Source: Comamonadaceae bacterium (lineage in GTDB: Bacteria; Pseudomonadota; Gammaproteobacteria; Burkholderiales; Burkholderiaceae_C). From it: a stretch of 14,621 bases of DNA. The translations under genes were made by a program, and so were the position numbers. The stretch lies in contig CANIDW010000010.1 in assembly GCA_947466165.1 (NCBI GenBank), positions 1 to 14,621 of the forward strand, in the 5' to 3' direction. Shown one piece after another: positions 1 through 7,366 of this stretch (its first letter is position 1; the number at the start of each line of letters is the position of its first letter). Under the pieces are notes generated by a model that worked only from the letters and a program-made list of their open reading frames with translations, was not told the origin of the DNA and made no database searches.

Positions 1-364
1 CAGCGTCCCACACCGCCATGTCGATGGTGCCGACCGCGACCGAGCGCTCGCCGTGACCGCCCGGCTTTTCATTGGTCATCATGCGCGCCCAGATCTTGTG
101 CGGATCCAGGTTGTCGGCGCTGTCGCTCAATAAGGACTCGGGCGGCGCTTCCAGCAGACGCGGCAAAAAACGTTCGCGGATCAGTCCACCCTGGCCGTAG
201 CGGCCGTTGGAGTTGAAGCCGTAGCCCACCACCGGCTTGCCGTCCCGGATCACGTCTGTCACCACCGCCACCAGGCTGAGGGTCATCTTCGAGAAGTCGA
301 TGTAGGCGTTGCGGATGTCCGACTTGATCGGGAGCGTGGATTCGAGGATGTTGACGATTTTCAT
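1..364 (-). CDS. tarD: D-tartrate dehydratase-like enolase-superfamily enzyme, N-terminal part (cut by window edge)
   Basis: Reading the minus strand from an ATG at 364 gives 121 residues and the frame is still open at base 1. The protein begins MKIVNILESTLPIKSDIRNA and contains VGYGFNSNGRYGQGG (about 47-60) and NEKPGGHGERSVAVGTIDMAVWD (98-120). These match my recollection of the N-terminal capping domain of Bradyrhizobium TarD, the enolase-superfamily enzyme that dehydrates D-tartrate to oxaloacetate. The catalytic barrel with its Lys and His residues lies outside the window, so substrate specificity cannot be checked and a dehydratase for another sugar acid is possible. No strong Shine-Dalgarno is visible before the ATG. 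The 79 bp separating it from the upstream gene show no terminator, so co-transcription with that gene is possible. Confidence 0.72.
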   Translation of the reverse strand, partial: MKIVNILESTLPIKSDIRNAYIDFSKMTLSLVAVVTDVIRDGKPVVGYGFNSNGRYGQGGLIRERFLPRLLEAPPESLLSDSADNLDPHKIWARMMTNEKPGGHGERSVAVGTIDMAVWDA

Positions 365-443
365 GGGGCGAGGTTCAGGTAGCGGTGAAAGTAGAGTTGC
401 AAGCTAAGGACGAGGTGTCGACGATGCACGTCGGCTACGGCTA

Positions 444-2429
444 CTACAGCTCCATTGTCGGGCGCATGCTTCTGGATGCGACAAAGCGCCAGCGTCCGAT
501 AAGTGTTGCAAAAGCAAAAGCGCAGATTCCCCAGGCCGCGACGATCATCAAGGGACTTTGCCAATTGCTTTCGTAGGCGCCAAACATGCTGGCTTTGATG
601 CTTTTGACAACCCAGGTCATTGGTAACCAAGGGCTGATTTCTGAGTACACACTTCCCGTCAGTTCAACCGGGATAAAGCCACCGGATGCCGAAATCTGCA
701 GGGCTAAAAATAGCATGGCAAGCGCTTTGCCTGCATCACCTAGTGCGCGTGTCAAGGCAAACACAATGAGCATGAAGGTCAGGGCGCTGCAGGCCAAGGT
801 CAATGCCAAGGCGGCCGGGTTTTGAACTGCGATATTCAGCACGAAGCGGACTATTAAAAAAATCAATGCCGCCTGAATCAACACCAGAACAGAAGGGACA
901 AAAACCTTGCCTGATACAAGTGCCCAGCGTGAAAACCGCTTTGCCAGTCTAGGCTGCAGGCGAACATGAATCAAAAATGCTGCCACCCCTGCGCCCAACC
1001 AAAGGGCCAAGGGAATGATATTGGGGGCAAATCCGCTGCCGTAGTTAGCAACTGCGTCCTCTATTTCCAGTTGCGGCGAAACAGAATGCGCCAAACCCGC
1101 TGCACTGCCTTCGATGGCGGGCGCCGCCCCGGGAAGTTCTTTGAGCATCAGATCCAAGCCGACCGTCAGGTATTGAGCCCCTTGGGTCACTCGTTGAATG
1201 CCTTCGTGGAGTTGTTGAAAATTTTGGGCTAATTCGGCCGTGCCGGTGCTCAGTTGATTGATTTGCTGCTCTTCAGGAAGGGCGCCTGTCATGGAGCTCA
1301 TTCCCCTGCGCAAATCTCGAATTCCAAATGTCAGTGTCCTGAGGTTGTTGTTCAGCGAAGACATTCCTGTACTGAGTTTTTGCTGCCCGTCTGCCGCTTG
1401 ACGCAAGCCTTGATCTATTTGAACCATGCTGTCGCTTAATTGGCTAACTCCTTCGAGTAGCGGGGCAGGTACGAACAGGCGGTTGTCCAGGTCTAGCCTC
1501 AAAGCTTCGACGCTTTGCAGCAGCTTTTGGTGGCCGGTGAGCAGCTCATTAAGGCCTCTGCTCAGATCCTGGTGGCCCGCAGCCAGAGATTCGGCCCCGA
1601 GACGCAAGCCGCGTACGTTTTCGGCAGGGGGTAGACCGCCTGCTGTGGCGCGGATACCGTTGCCCAATGTTTGGGTGCCCTCGGTCATTTTGTCGATGCT
1701 GCTTTGCAATCGCACAAAGCCTTGTTTCATGCCGGCGCTGGCCGCTTCGGTTTTGGCTGTGCCGCTCGCTAATTCTTTGGCCCCTTGACTGAGTTTGGCA
1801 ACTCCTTCGCGCAAGCGCTCAACCCCTTGCTGAGAGCCGACACTGGAACTGAGCACCAAAGCCCAGCGTTGTTCGCTCAAGGTTCTGTTGACATCTTCCC
1901 CCAAAACACGCGCAAATTGAGCTGCCAGCAAGGAGCTTTCATAGTTGTTACCGGCCGAGGTATAGACCACGGGTTGCCCGCTGCCTTCTGCCTGCGCCGG
2001 GATGGCGTTTGCGCTGAAGTTGGCAGGAATGATGAGTGTGAAGGCGAGTTGCCCGCTGCGCACCATTTGCCGTGCCTCCTGCTCGTTGTTCAACTTGCGG
2101 TAACCAAATTGTTTTTTATCCTCCAGGCGGCGGATGATCTCGTTGCCGACGTTGACGGATTTATCCTGGTAGGTAAAACCTTGGTCCTGATTGACCAGCC
2201 CCACAGGCAAAGTTACTGCACGGCCTGTCGGATCCCAAACGCTGGAGAGGTAAATCAGCAGATAGATGGCGGGAATCAGCAGCACGATGCCGGCAGCCCA
2301 TAGGAGCGGGGTGTGGCGCTTGAAAATACGCAATTCAAGGCGACCCAAAAAATGAGCTTGTTGCCAGAATCCTTTGAGTCTCATGGCAGAGGGTGGGTTT
2401 GGATTCATCGGAGGCTTTTTGTTAGACAT
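444..2429 (-). CDS. YhgE/Pip family membrane protein
   Basis: A 661-residue protein if translation starts at the ATG at 2429 (MSNKKPPMNP). An N-terminal membrane segment at about 41-62 is followed by SSVWDPTGR and LPVGLVNQDQG, the usual opening of the YhgE/Pip N-terminal domain. The long middle part (about 150-460) is soluble and rich in Leu/Gly spaced repeats (L..G...L..G), as in the helical extracytoplasmic stalks of this family. The last ~190 residues hold about five membrane spans resembling an ABC-2 type permease. Firmicute relatives include the lactococcal phage infection protein Pip and the SPP1 receptor YueB; in proteobacteria the role is unknown, and export is only a guess. GC is visibly lower (about 50% in sampled stretches) than in hppA upstream. 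No start has a good ribosome-binding site: ATGs at 2489, 2408 and 2384 are alternatives. Confidence 0.8.
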   Translation of the reverse strand: MSNKKPPMNPNPPSAMRLKGFWQQAHFLGRLELRIFKRHTPLLWAAGIVLLIPAIYLLIYLSSVWDPTGRAVTLPVGLVNQDQGFTYQDKSVNVGNEIIRRLEDKKQFGYRKLNNEQEARQMVRSGQLAFTLIIPANFSANAIPAQAEGSGQPVVYTSAGNNYESSLLAAQFARVLGEDVNRTLSEQRWALVLSSSVGSQQGVERLREGVAKLSQGAKELASGTAKTEAASAGMKQGFVRLQSSIDKMTEGTQTLGNGIRATAGGLPPAENVRGLRLGAESLAAGHQDLSRGLNELLTGHQKLLQSVEALRLDLDNRLFVPAPLLEGVSQLSDSMVQIDQGLRQAADGQQKLSTGMSSLNNNLRTLTFGIRDLRRGMSSMTGALPEEQQINQLSTGTAELAQNFQQLHEGIQRVTQGAQYLTVGLDLMLKELPGAAPAIEGSAAGLAHSVSPQLEIEDAVANYGSGFAPNIIPLALWLGAGVAAFLIHVRLQPRLAKRFSRWALVSGKVFVPSVLVLIQAALIFLIVRFVLNIAVQNPAALALTLACSALTFMLIVFALTRALGDAGKALAMLFLALQISASGGFIPVELTGSVYSEISPWLPMTWVVKSIKASMFGAYESNWQSPLMIVAAWGICAFAFATLIGRWRFVASRSMRPTMEL

Positions 2430-2458
2430 TGTTTGCAAATCATTTTGGCATGTCCGCC

Positions 2459-2471
2459 CCAACAATGTTGG
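2459..2471. promoter_or_regulatory. Short perfect inverted repeat upstream of the YhgE/Pip gene
   Basis: CCAACA and TGTTGG flank a single central A, making a 13-bp near-perfect dyad 30 bp upstream of the chosen start of the YhgE/Pip gene. It sits between the hppA terminator and the start codon, where an operator would be expected. No regulator is encoded next to it and no clear -35/-10 pair was found, so the role is a guess; chance occurrence is quite possible. Confidence 0.25.
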
Positions 2472-2515
2472 ACCTTGCCCGCACAGCATCTATGCCGGTC
2501 ATTTTCAGCTGGCAC

Positions 2516-2547
2516 AAAAAAAGCCCGCTAAAAAGCAGGCTTTTTTA
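2516..2547 (-). terminator. Rho-independent terminator of hppA (possibly bidirectional)
   Basis: A run of seven A, then GCCCGC, a six-base loop TAAAAA, GCAGGC and a run of six T. The GC stem has one C/A mismatch and is flanked by pairing A and T runs, so it can terminate in both directions. It lies 30 bp after the hppA stop codon on the minus strand and before the YhgE/Pip gene, which therefore probably has its own promoter. Confidence 0.85.
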
Positions 2548-2576
2548 TAAACCGGCGCTAGGCCGCTGAGTAGCGC

Positions 2577-4643
2577 TTAACCGCCGTGGAACTTCATCAT
2601 CAAAGGCACGATGAGCAGAGCCACGATGTTGATGATCTTGATCAGCGGGTTCACAGCCGGGCCGGCGGTGTCTTTGTAGGGGTCGCCAACGGTGTCGCCG
2701 GTGACGGCGGCTTTGTGGGCCTCGCTGCCTTTGCCGCCGTGGTTACCGTCTTCAATGTACTTTTTGGCGTTGTCCCAGGCACCGCCGCCGGTGCACATGG
2801 AGATGGCGACAAACAGGCCGGTGACGATGGTGCCCATCAGCAGGCCGCCCAGAGCTTTGGGGCCGAGCAACAGGCCAACCGCAATCGGCACCACCACGGG
2901 CAGCAGCGACGGAATGATCATTTCCTTGATGGCCGAGGTGGTCAGCATGTCTACCGCAGCGCTGTAGTCAGGCTTGCGTTTGCCGGCCATGATCTCACCG
3001 TCAGCAAACTGGCGGCGCACTTCCACCACGACTGAGCCCGCAGCGCGGCCCACGGCTTCCATGGCCATGGCGCCGAACAGGTAGGGAATCAAACCGCCTA
3101 TGAACAAACCGACGATCACCATCGGGTCGCTCAGGTCAAAGCTGATGGCTTTGCCGTAGGCTTCCAGCTTGTGGGTGTAGTCTGCAAACAGCACCAGCGC
3201 GGCCAAGCCGGCTGAACCGATGGCGTAGCCTTTGGTCACGGCCTTGGTGGTGTTGCCTACGGCGTCCAGTGGGTCGGTCACGGCGCGTACCTCGGGCGGC
3301 AGCTCAGCCATTTCGGCAATGCCGCCGGCGTTGTCGGTGATCGGGCCGTAGGCGTCGAGCGCCACGACAATGCCGGCCATGCTCAACATCGACGTTGCGG
3401 CAATCGCAATGCCGAACAAGCCGGCGAGTTTGTACGACACCAAAATAGCAATACAGACAAAAATCACGGGCCAGGCGGTCGAACGCATCGACACGCCCAG
3501 GCCGGCAATGATGTTGGTGCCGTGGCCGGTGGTAGACGCTTGCGCAATATGCTTGACCGGTGCGTACTGCGTGCCGGTGTAGTACTCGGTCACCCAGACC
3601 AGCGCTGCTGTCAAGACCAGGCCGACGGCGCAGGCGCCGAAGAGCTTCATCTGGCTGCCGCTGGCGGCAATCGCGTTGTCGGGCATCAGCCAGGTGGTGA
3701 CAAAGTAAAACGCCACCAGTGACAAACCGCCGGCAATCGCCAGGCCTTTGTAGAGCGCCGGCATGACGTTCTTCATACCGGGCGAAGCTTTGACGAAGAA
3801 GCAGCCGATGATGGACGCGATGATGGACACCGCACCGAGCGCCAGCGGGTAGACCACGGCATTAGTTGGGGCGGAGGACACCAGCAGGGCGCCCAGCACC
3901 ATGGTGGCTATCAGTGTCACGGCGTAGGTTTCAAACAAGTCAGCGGCCATGCCGGCGCAGTCGCCGACGTTGTCGCCCACGTTGTCGGCAATCACGGCCG
4001 GGTTGCGTGGGTCGTCTTCCGGAATGCCGGCCTCGACTTTACCCACCAGATCGGCACCGACGTCGGCGCCCTTGGTGAAGATGCCGCCGCCCAGACGGGC
4101 GAAGATGGAGATCAGCGAGGAGCCGAAGGCAAAACCGATCAGCGGGTTGAGCAAGTTGGCCAGGTTTTTATCGGGCGTGAGATTACCGTTGCCGACCAAA
4201 AACCAGTAAAAACCGGTCACGCCCAACAAACCCAGGCCCACCACCAGCATGCCGGTGATGGCGCCGCCGCGAAAGGCAACGTCCAGGGCAGGGCCGATGC
4301 CGCGGGTGGCAGCCTGGGCGGTGCGCACGTTGGCGCGCACCGACACGTTCATACCGATGAAGCCGCAGGCGCCGGAGAGCACCGCGCCGACCACAAAGCC
4401 GGTGGCGGTCAGGCCGTCCAGGAAAACACCGATCAGCACCGCCAGCACAACGCCGACGAAAGAGATGGTTTTGTATTGACGCGCCAGGTAGGCGGCCGCA
4501 CCGGTCTGAATGGCGGCTGCTATTTCCTGCATGCGCGCATTGCCAGCGTCTTGAGAGAGGATCCAGCTGCGGGCCCAGACGCCGTACACCACGGCGATAA
4601 GTCCACAGGCGAGCGCCAAAATGAGCGCTGAGTTGCCAACCAT
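2577..4643 (-). CDS. hppA: Membrane-bound proton-translocating pyrophosphatase, K+-independent type
   Basis: Integral membrane enzyme of 688 residues that couples hydrolysis of pyrophosphate to proton pumping across the cytoplasmic membrane. The signature [11 protein letters not shown] is at about 194-204, followed by DNVGDNVGD at 220-228. A further acidic cluster lies near the C-terminus ([18 protein letters not shown]). The K+-dependence site reads GNTTKA (463-468): Lys here, rather than the Ala of GNTTAA, is the known mark of K+-independent H+-pumps. The start at 4643 was chosen because GGAG lies just upstream and the first membrane helix begins at once ([17 protein letters not shown]); a 33-residue upstream extension is open but lacks family character. 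The gene is divergent from ppa and ends at a strong terminator. Confidence 0.96.
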   Translation of the reverse strand: MVGNSALILALACGLIAVVYGVWARSWILSQDAGNARMQEIAAAIQTGAAAYLARQYKTISFVGVVLAVLIGVFLDGLTATGFVVGAVLSGACGFIGMNVSVRANVRTAQAATRGIGPALDVAFRGGAITGMLVVGLGLLGVTGFYWFLVGNGNLTPDKNLANLLNPLIGFAFGSSLISIFARLGGGIFTKGADVGADLVGKVEAGIPEDDPRNPAVIADNVGDNVGDCAGMAADLFETYAVTLIATMVLGALLVSSAPTNAVVYPLALGAVSIIASIIGCFFVKASPGMKNVMPALYKGLAIAGGLSLVAFYFVTTWLMPDNAIAASGSQMKLFGACAVGLVLTAALVWVTEYYTGTQYAPVKHIAQASTTGHGTNIIAGLGVSMRSTAWPVIFVCIAILVSYKLAGLFGIAIAATSMLSMAGIVVALDAYGPITDNAGGIAEMAELPPEVRAVTDPLDAVGNTTKAVTKGYAIGSAGLAALVLFADYTHKLEAYGKAISFDLSDPMVIVGLFIGGLIPYLFGAMAMEAVGRAAGSVVVEVRRQFADGEIMAGKRKPDYSAAVDMLTTSAIKEMIIPSLLPVVVPIAVGLLLGPKALGGLLMGTIVTGLFVAISMCTGGGAWDNAKKYIEDGNHGGKGSEAHKAAVTGDTVGDPYKDTAGPAVNPLIKIINIVALLIVPLMMKFHGG

Positions 4644-4763
4644 AGCTATTCTCCAGTTGTTTTGTCTTAAAGGTTCGGTTGCAAGGCTGGGGCGAACACC
4701 GCCTTGCGTTGCTTCCTCAACCCCAGCACTGTCTGGTGTCAATTGGCCAACACAGGGAATTTA

Positions 4764-4794
4764 ACGCGAAAAGATGAGCGTTCCCGCTTCGCGT
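4764..4794. promoter_or_regulatory. Inverted repeat in the hppA-ppa divergent intergenic region
   Basis: ACGCGAA (4764-4770) and TTCGCGT (4788-4794) are perfect 7-bp inverted arms separated by 17 bp, with partly matching TTA/AA flanks. The repeat lies between the divergent starts of hppA (4643) and ppa (4908), in a 264-bp gap without a gene. A candidate ppa promoter overlaps the right arm: a weak -35 CTTCGC at 4787-4792, 16 bp spacing, and a -10 TAAAAT at 4809-4814. The arrangement would suit a shared operator or a transcript hairpin; neither is proven. Confidence 0.35.
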
Positions 4795-4907
4795 AAGGCC
4801 GGCATCAGTAAAATGAGGGTAAATACTAGTTAATGAGCGGCCAGACGGCTTGGCCGCGCCCTCTTCATCACTTCATCCAGCTTTTTCACCAAGATTACCG
4901 AGAGCCC

Positions 4908-5447
4908 ATGTCCCTATCCAAAGTCACCCCTGGAAAAAATGCACCCGACACCTTCAATGTGATCATTGAAATTCCGATGAACGCGGATCCGGTGAAGTAC
5001 GAAGTCGACAAAGAGTCCGGCGCGATTTTTGTGGACCGCTTCATGAGCACGTCCATGCACTACCCGACCAACTACGGTTACGTGCCGCAGACCATCAGCG
5101 GTGACGGTGACCCGGTGGATGTGCTGGTGATCACGCCCGTGCCCCTGATCCCCGGCGTGGTGGTGACCTGCCGGCCCATCGGCATCCTGAAGATGACCGA
5201 CGAAGCCGGTGAAGACGGCAAGGTACTGGCGGTGCCCACTGACAAAATTTTGTCGATCTACACCCAGTGGCAAAAGCCAGAAGACCTGAACCCGCTGCGC
5301 CTGAAAACCATTGCCCACTTCTTTGAGCATTACAAAGACCTGGAAGAGGGTAAGTGGGTCAAGATCAATGGATGGGAAGGCCCTGAGTCGGCTAAAAAAG
5401 AAATCCTAGAGGGCATCGCCAACTACCGGAATTCGCTCAAGGGCTGA
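4908..5447 (+). CDS. ppa: Soluble inorganic pyrophosphatase (family I)
   Basis: Cytoplasmic Mg2+-dependent enzyme that hydrolyses pyrophosphate to phosphate and so pulls biosynthetic reactions forward. The 179-residue product starts [20 protein letters not shown]. It carries the family I signature DGDPVDV along with YPTNYGYVP and the C-terminal segment [14 protein letters not shown], and has the normal length of bacterial family I enzymes. The ATG at 4908 was preferred to one at 4833 because homologues start here; the upstream extension has no family character. It stands back to back with the membrane pyrophosphatase hppA, so the cell encodes both an energy-wasting and an energy-conserving route for pyrophosphate from one locus. 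The next gene follows after 45 bp with no terminator visible and may be co-transcribed. Confidence 0.96.
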   Translation: MSLSKVTPGKNAPDTFNVIIEIPMNADPVKYEVDKESGAIFVDRFMSTSMHYPTNYGYVPQTISGDGDPVDVLVITPVPLIPGVVVTCRPIGILKMTDEAGEDGKVLAVPTDKILSIYTQWQKPEDLNPLRLKTIAHFFEHYKDLEEGKWVKINGWEGPESAKKEILEGIANYRNSLKG

Positions 5448-5492
5448 TGTTGGCGGGCTGACACACAGTTTTTTCTACGCAAAGGTTTTTGT

Positions 5493-5885
5493 ATGGCTAT
5501 CCCCTGGCTGACAGTACTTCAAAGCGTGCCCTGGTCGGATGTGGTGCGTAACACGCCCAAGGTGGCTGCCGGCGCCAAAAAACTGTGGGACAACGTCGCC
5601 CTCAAGGGCGCCGCTCAGCAAGATCCTGCAGACAGCGCATCGACAGTTGAAACCGAGCCTACTTTGCTCGGTTTGAAGGCCGATGTCATGGCCCTGCGGG
5701 CCGCCAGCATGCGTCTGCAGCAGCAGTTGGCCGAATCTTCGGCTCTGGTGTCTGAGTTGGCAGAGCAAAACACGCAATTGATTACAGGCATGGATGCATT
5801 GCGCCGCAAGCAAAGGCGCATGCTATGGGCTTTGTTGGTCGTCGCGGCCGTGGCGCTGCTTGCCCTGAGGCTTGCATTTGCCTGA
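5493..5885 (+). CDS. Small coiled-coil, tail-anchored membrane protein of unknown function
   Basis: A 130-residue protein with AAAGG correctly spaced before the ATG. The N-terminal part (1-40, MAIPWLTVLQSVPWSDVV) is amphipathic and Trp-containing. It is followed by a low-complexity linker (40-56) and a strongly helical heptad-like stretch (57-104) rich in Leu, Ala and Gln. A basic cluster RRKQRR (104-109) then precedes one hydrophobic segment (110-128) at the very C-terminus. This suggests a tail-anchored inner-membrane protein with its bulk in the cytoplasm and a coiled coil for self- or partner association. I do not recognise a named family. Its position 45 bp after ppa suggests joint transcription. 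It converges on the acyltransferase gene with only 8 bp between stops. Confidence 0.8.
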   Translation: MAIPWLTVLQSVPWSDVVRNTPKVAAGAKKLWDNVALKGAAQQDPADSASTVETEPTLLGLKADVMALRAASMRLQQQLAESSALVSELAEQNTQLITGMDALRRKQRRMLWALLVVAAVALLALRLAFA

Positions 5886-5893
5886 TTGGAGAC

Positions 5894-7294
5894 TCACCCG
5901 AGCTTCGGCTTGAAAGGGTTTCGTCGCTCCAGCGCCTGCATGTAGCCGGCGATACCTTCTTCCTCCCGGGCCAGAAAGCGCTCAACGGCATCGGCAAAAG
6001 AGGGATGTGCCAGCCAGTGGGCGCTGGTGGTCTTGACGGGTAACAGGGCCCTGGCCATTTTGTGTTCGCCCTGAGCGCCGCCCTCAAAGCTGTCAAAACC
6101 ATTCGCGATACACCATTGCAAGGGCTGGTAATAGCAGGCCTCAAAGTGCAGGCAATCGACCCGCTCTAATGCACCCCAGTAGCGCCCGTAAGCGGTTTTT
6201 TGAGCGTTTTGATCCCCTGTGCTCAGTGCAATGAGACTGCAGGCCATGGGCTTAGCCTCGCGCTCAGCCACAAACATAAGCCAGTTTTCCTGCATCTGGC
6301 TGGCCATCAGCTCAAAGAAGTTGCGGCTGAGGTAAGGGGCATTGCCATGCTCGAGGTAAGTGCGCTCGTAGCAGCGGTAAAAAAAATCCCAATCCGCCGT
6401 GGTGATGTCTGCAGCGCGTTTTGTGCGGAAAACCAAACCGGCCTCAGTTACCTTGCGCCGTTCCTGGCGGATTTTTTTCCGCTTTTCCTGATTCAGCGAA
6501 CCCAAAAAATCCTCAAAATCTTTGAATCGAGTGTGCGTGGGGGGCAGCGCAGTACGCGCAGCGACAAGCGTGGGGGCCACAGTCTGCAGCGACGGGCCGC
6601 CCCTAGCCAAGACAGCCCCCTCGGGGGGCAGCGCAGTACGCGCAGCGACAAGCGTGGGGGCCACAGTCTGCAGCGACGGGCCGCCCCTAGCCAAGACAGC
6701 CCCCTCGGGGGGCAGCGCAGTACGCGCAGCGACAAGCGTGGGGGCCACATTCTTCCAATGGAATTGCACGGTGTGGCGCAGCATCAGGCCTGCTTCAGCG
6801 CAGGCGGCAATATCGGCTTCGTGGCCGAATAGCAAATGCAGCGATGACAGCTTCTCACTTTCGCACCATGCCATCAGTGCCTTGACCAGCAGCACCCGTG
6901 TGGCGGCATCTTTGGCCAAGAGTCGCGGGCCAGGCACGGGGGTGAAGGGCGTTGCCACCAAAGCCTTGGGGTAATAGGCCAGGCCATGCTGCTGGTAGGC
7001 GTTGGCCCAGGCCCAGTCAAAAACGTACTCGCCGTAGGAGTGCGACTTCAGGTAAAGAGCACACGCGGCCACCAGCCGGGTGCCGTCGTAAAGCGCCATA
7101 AAACGTGGCGTCCAGCCGGTGTCCGGGACGGCGCTGCCACTGGCCTGCATGGCTGTCAGGTACTCATGGCGCATGAAAGGATTGAGTGCCCCGGCAGGGT
7201 CTTGTTGTGCCAGCAATTCGTTCCATTGAAGGCCATCCATCGCTTGTGGGCTGTCCAGCACCCGAATGACATAATCGTCTGGCTTGTTTTTCAA
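5894..7294 (-). CDS. GNAT/FemAB-like N-acyltransferase (COG3146-type) with in-frame repeat insertion
   Basis: A 466-residue protein of the 'peptidoglycan biosynthesis/recognition' GNAT-like family (COG3146, DUF482). Recognisable segments are LKSHSYGEYVFDWAWANAY (about 82-100), FEDFLGSLNQEKRKKIRQERRKV, AYGRYWGALERVDCLHFEACYYQ and FEGGAQGEHKMARALLPV near the C-terminus. The substrate is unknown. The start is a TTG at 7294 with GGGA about nine bases upstream; no ATG lies upstream in frame, and the first internal ATG would remove 18 residues. Residues 183-252 are five alternating 14-residue blocks from the 84-bp DNA repeat; without them the protein would be 396 residues, close to the usual family length. 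The block falls between QFHWKN and THTRFKDFEDFL, two parts that are near neighbours in homologues as I recall them. Frame and flanks are intact, so the protein may be functional. Confidence 0.88.
   Translation of the reverse strand: MKNKPDDYVIRVLDSPQAMDGLQWNELLAQQDPAGALNPFMRHEYLTAMQASGSAVPDTGWTPRFMALYDGTRLVAACALYLKSHSYGEYVFDWAWANAYQQHGLAYYPKALVATPFTPVPGPRLLAKDAATRVLLVKALMAWCESEKLSSLHLLFGHEADIAACAEAGLMLRHTVQFHWKNVAPTLVAARTALPPEGAVLARGGPSLQTVAPTLVAARTALPPEGAVLARGGPSLQTVAPTLVAARTALPPTHTRFKDFEDFLGSLNQEKRKKIRQERRKVTEAGLVFRTKRAADITTADWDFFYRCYERTYLEHGNAPYLSRNFFELMASQMQENWLMFVAEREAKPMACSLIALSTGDQNAQKTAYGRYWGALERVDCLHFEACYYQPLQWCIANGFDSFEGGAQGEHKMARALLPVKTTSAHWLAHPSFADAVERFLAREEEGIAGYMQALERRNPFKPKLG
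6539..6749. repeat. Tandem 84-bp GC-rich repeat, 2.5 copies, inside a coding sequence
   Basis: Identical units start at 6539, 6623 and 6707 with a period of exactly 84 bp; the third is cut after 43 bp. I see no mismatch between copies. The structure is A-B-A-B-A, with A of about 43 bp and B of about 41 bp. GC is about 74%. Each copy junction carries a perfect hairpin GCCCCC-TCG-GGGGGC (6615-6629 and 6699-6713). As 84 is divisible by three, each unit adds 28 codons to the minus-strand gene (VAPTLVAARTALPP then EGAVLARGGPSLQT). The unit has no stop in four of six frames; the other two are closed by its single CTAG. The sequence style recalls GC-rich dispersed intergenic repeats of Comamonadaceae, but this is from memory. 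No other copy is seen in the window. Confidence 0.97.
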
Positions 7295-7366
7295 TGTCGA
7301 TTTCCCGTTTATGACCTGAATGATGGATTGTCTTTTGTCTGAGCCCCGCTCACCGAACAGTTGCCC

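Noticed and set aside
2586..3035. 149-codon plus-strand frame antisense to hppA
   Set aside because: It is His/Gly/Ala-rich, as expected of a shadow frame in GC-rich DNA, without a recognisable domain or ribosome-binding site.
4644..4742. 33-residue N-terminal extension of the membrane pyrophosphatase
   Set aside because: The extension is hydrophilic, unlike the family, and the internal ATG at 4643 has a good ribosome-binding site and starts at the first membrane helix.
4833..4907. Longer N-terminus for the soluble pyrophosphatase
   Set aside because: The 25 extra residues have no family likeness and the normal start lies at 4908.
5886..5912. UUCG-loop hairpin near the convergent stops of the coiled-coil and acyltransferase genes
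   Set aside because: The stem is only five pairs with one G-U, lies inside coding sequence and is not followed by a T-run, so it is not a convincing terminator.
6539..6749. CRISPR-like array
   Set aside because: The copies are directly tandem, with no unique spacers, and lie within a coding frame; no cas gene is nearby.
6200..6974. Plus-strand open frames of 150-210 codons across the acyltransferase gene
   Set aside because: They are open mainly because the GC-rich repeat lacks stops in four frames. The minus-strand frame alone carries recognisable family motifs on both sides of the repeat.
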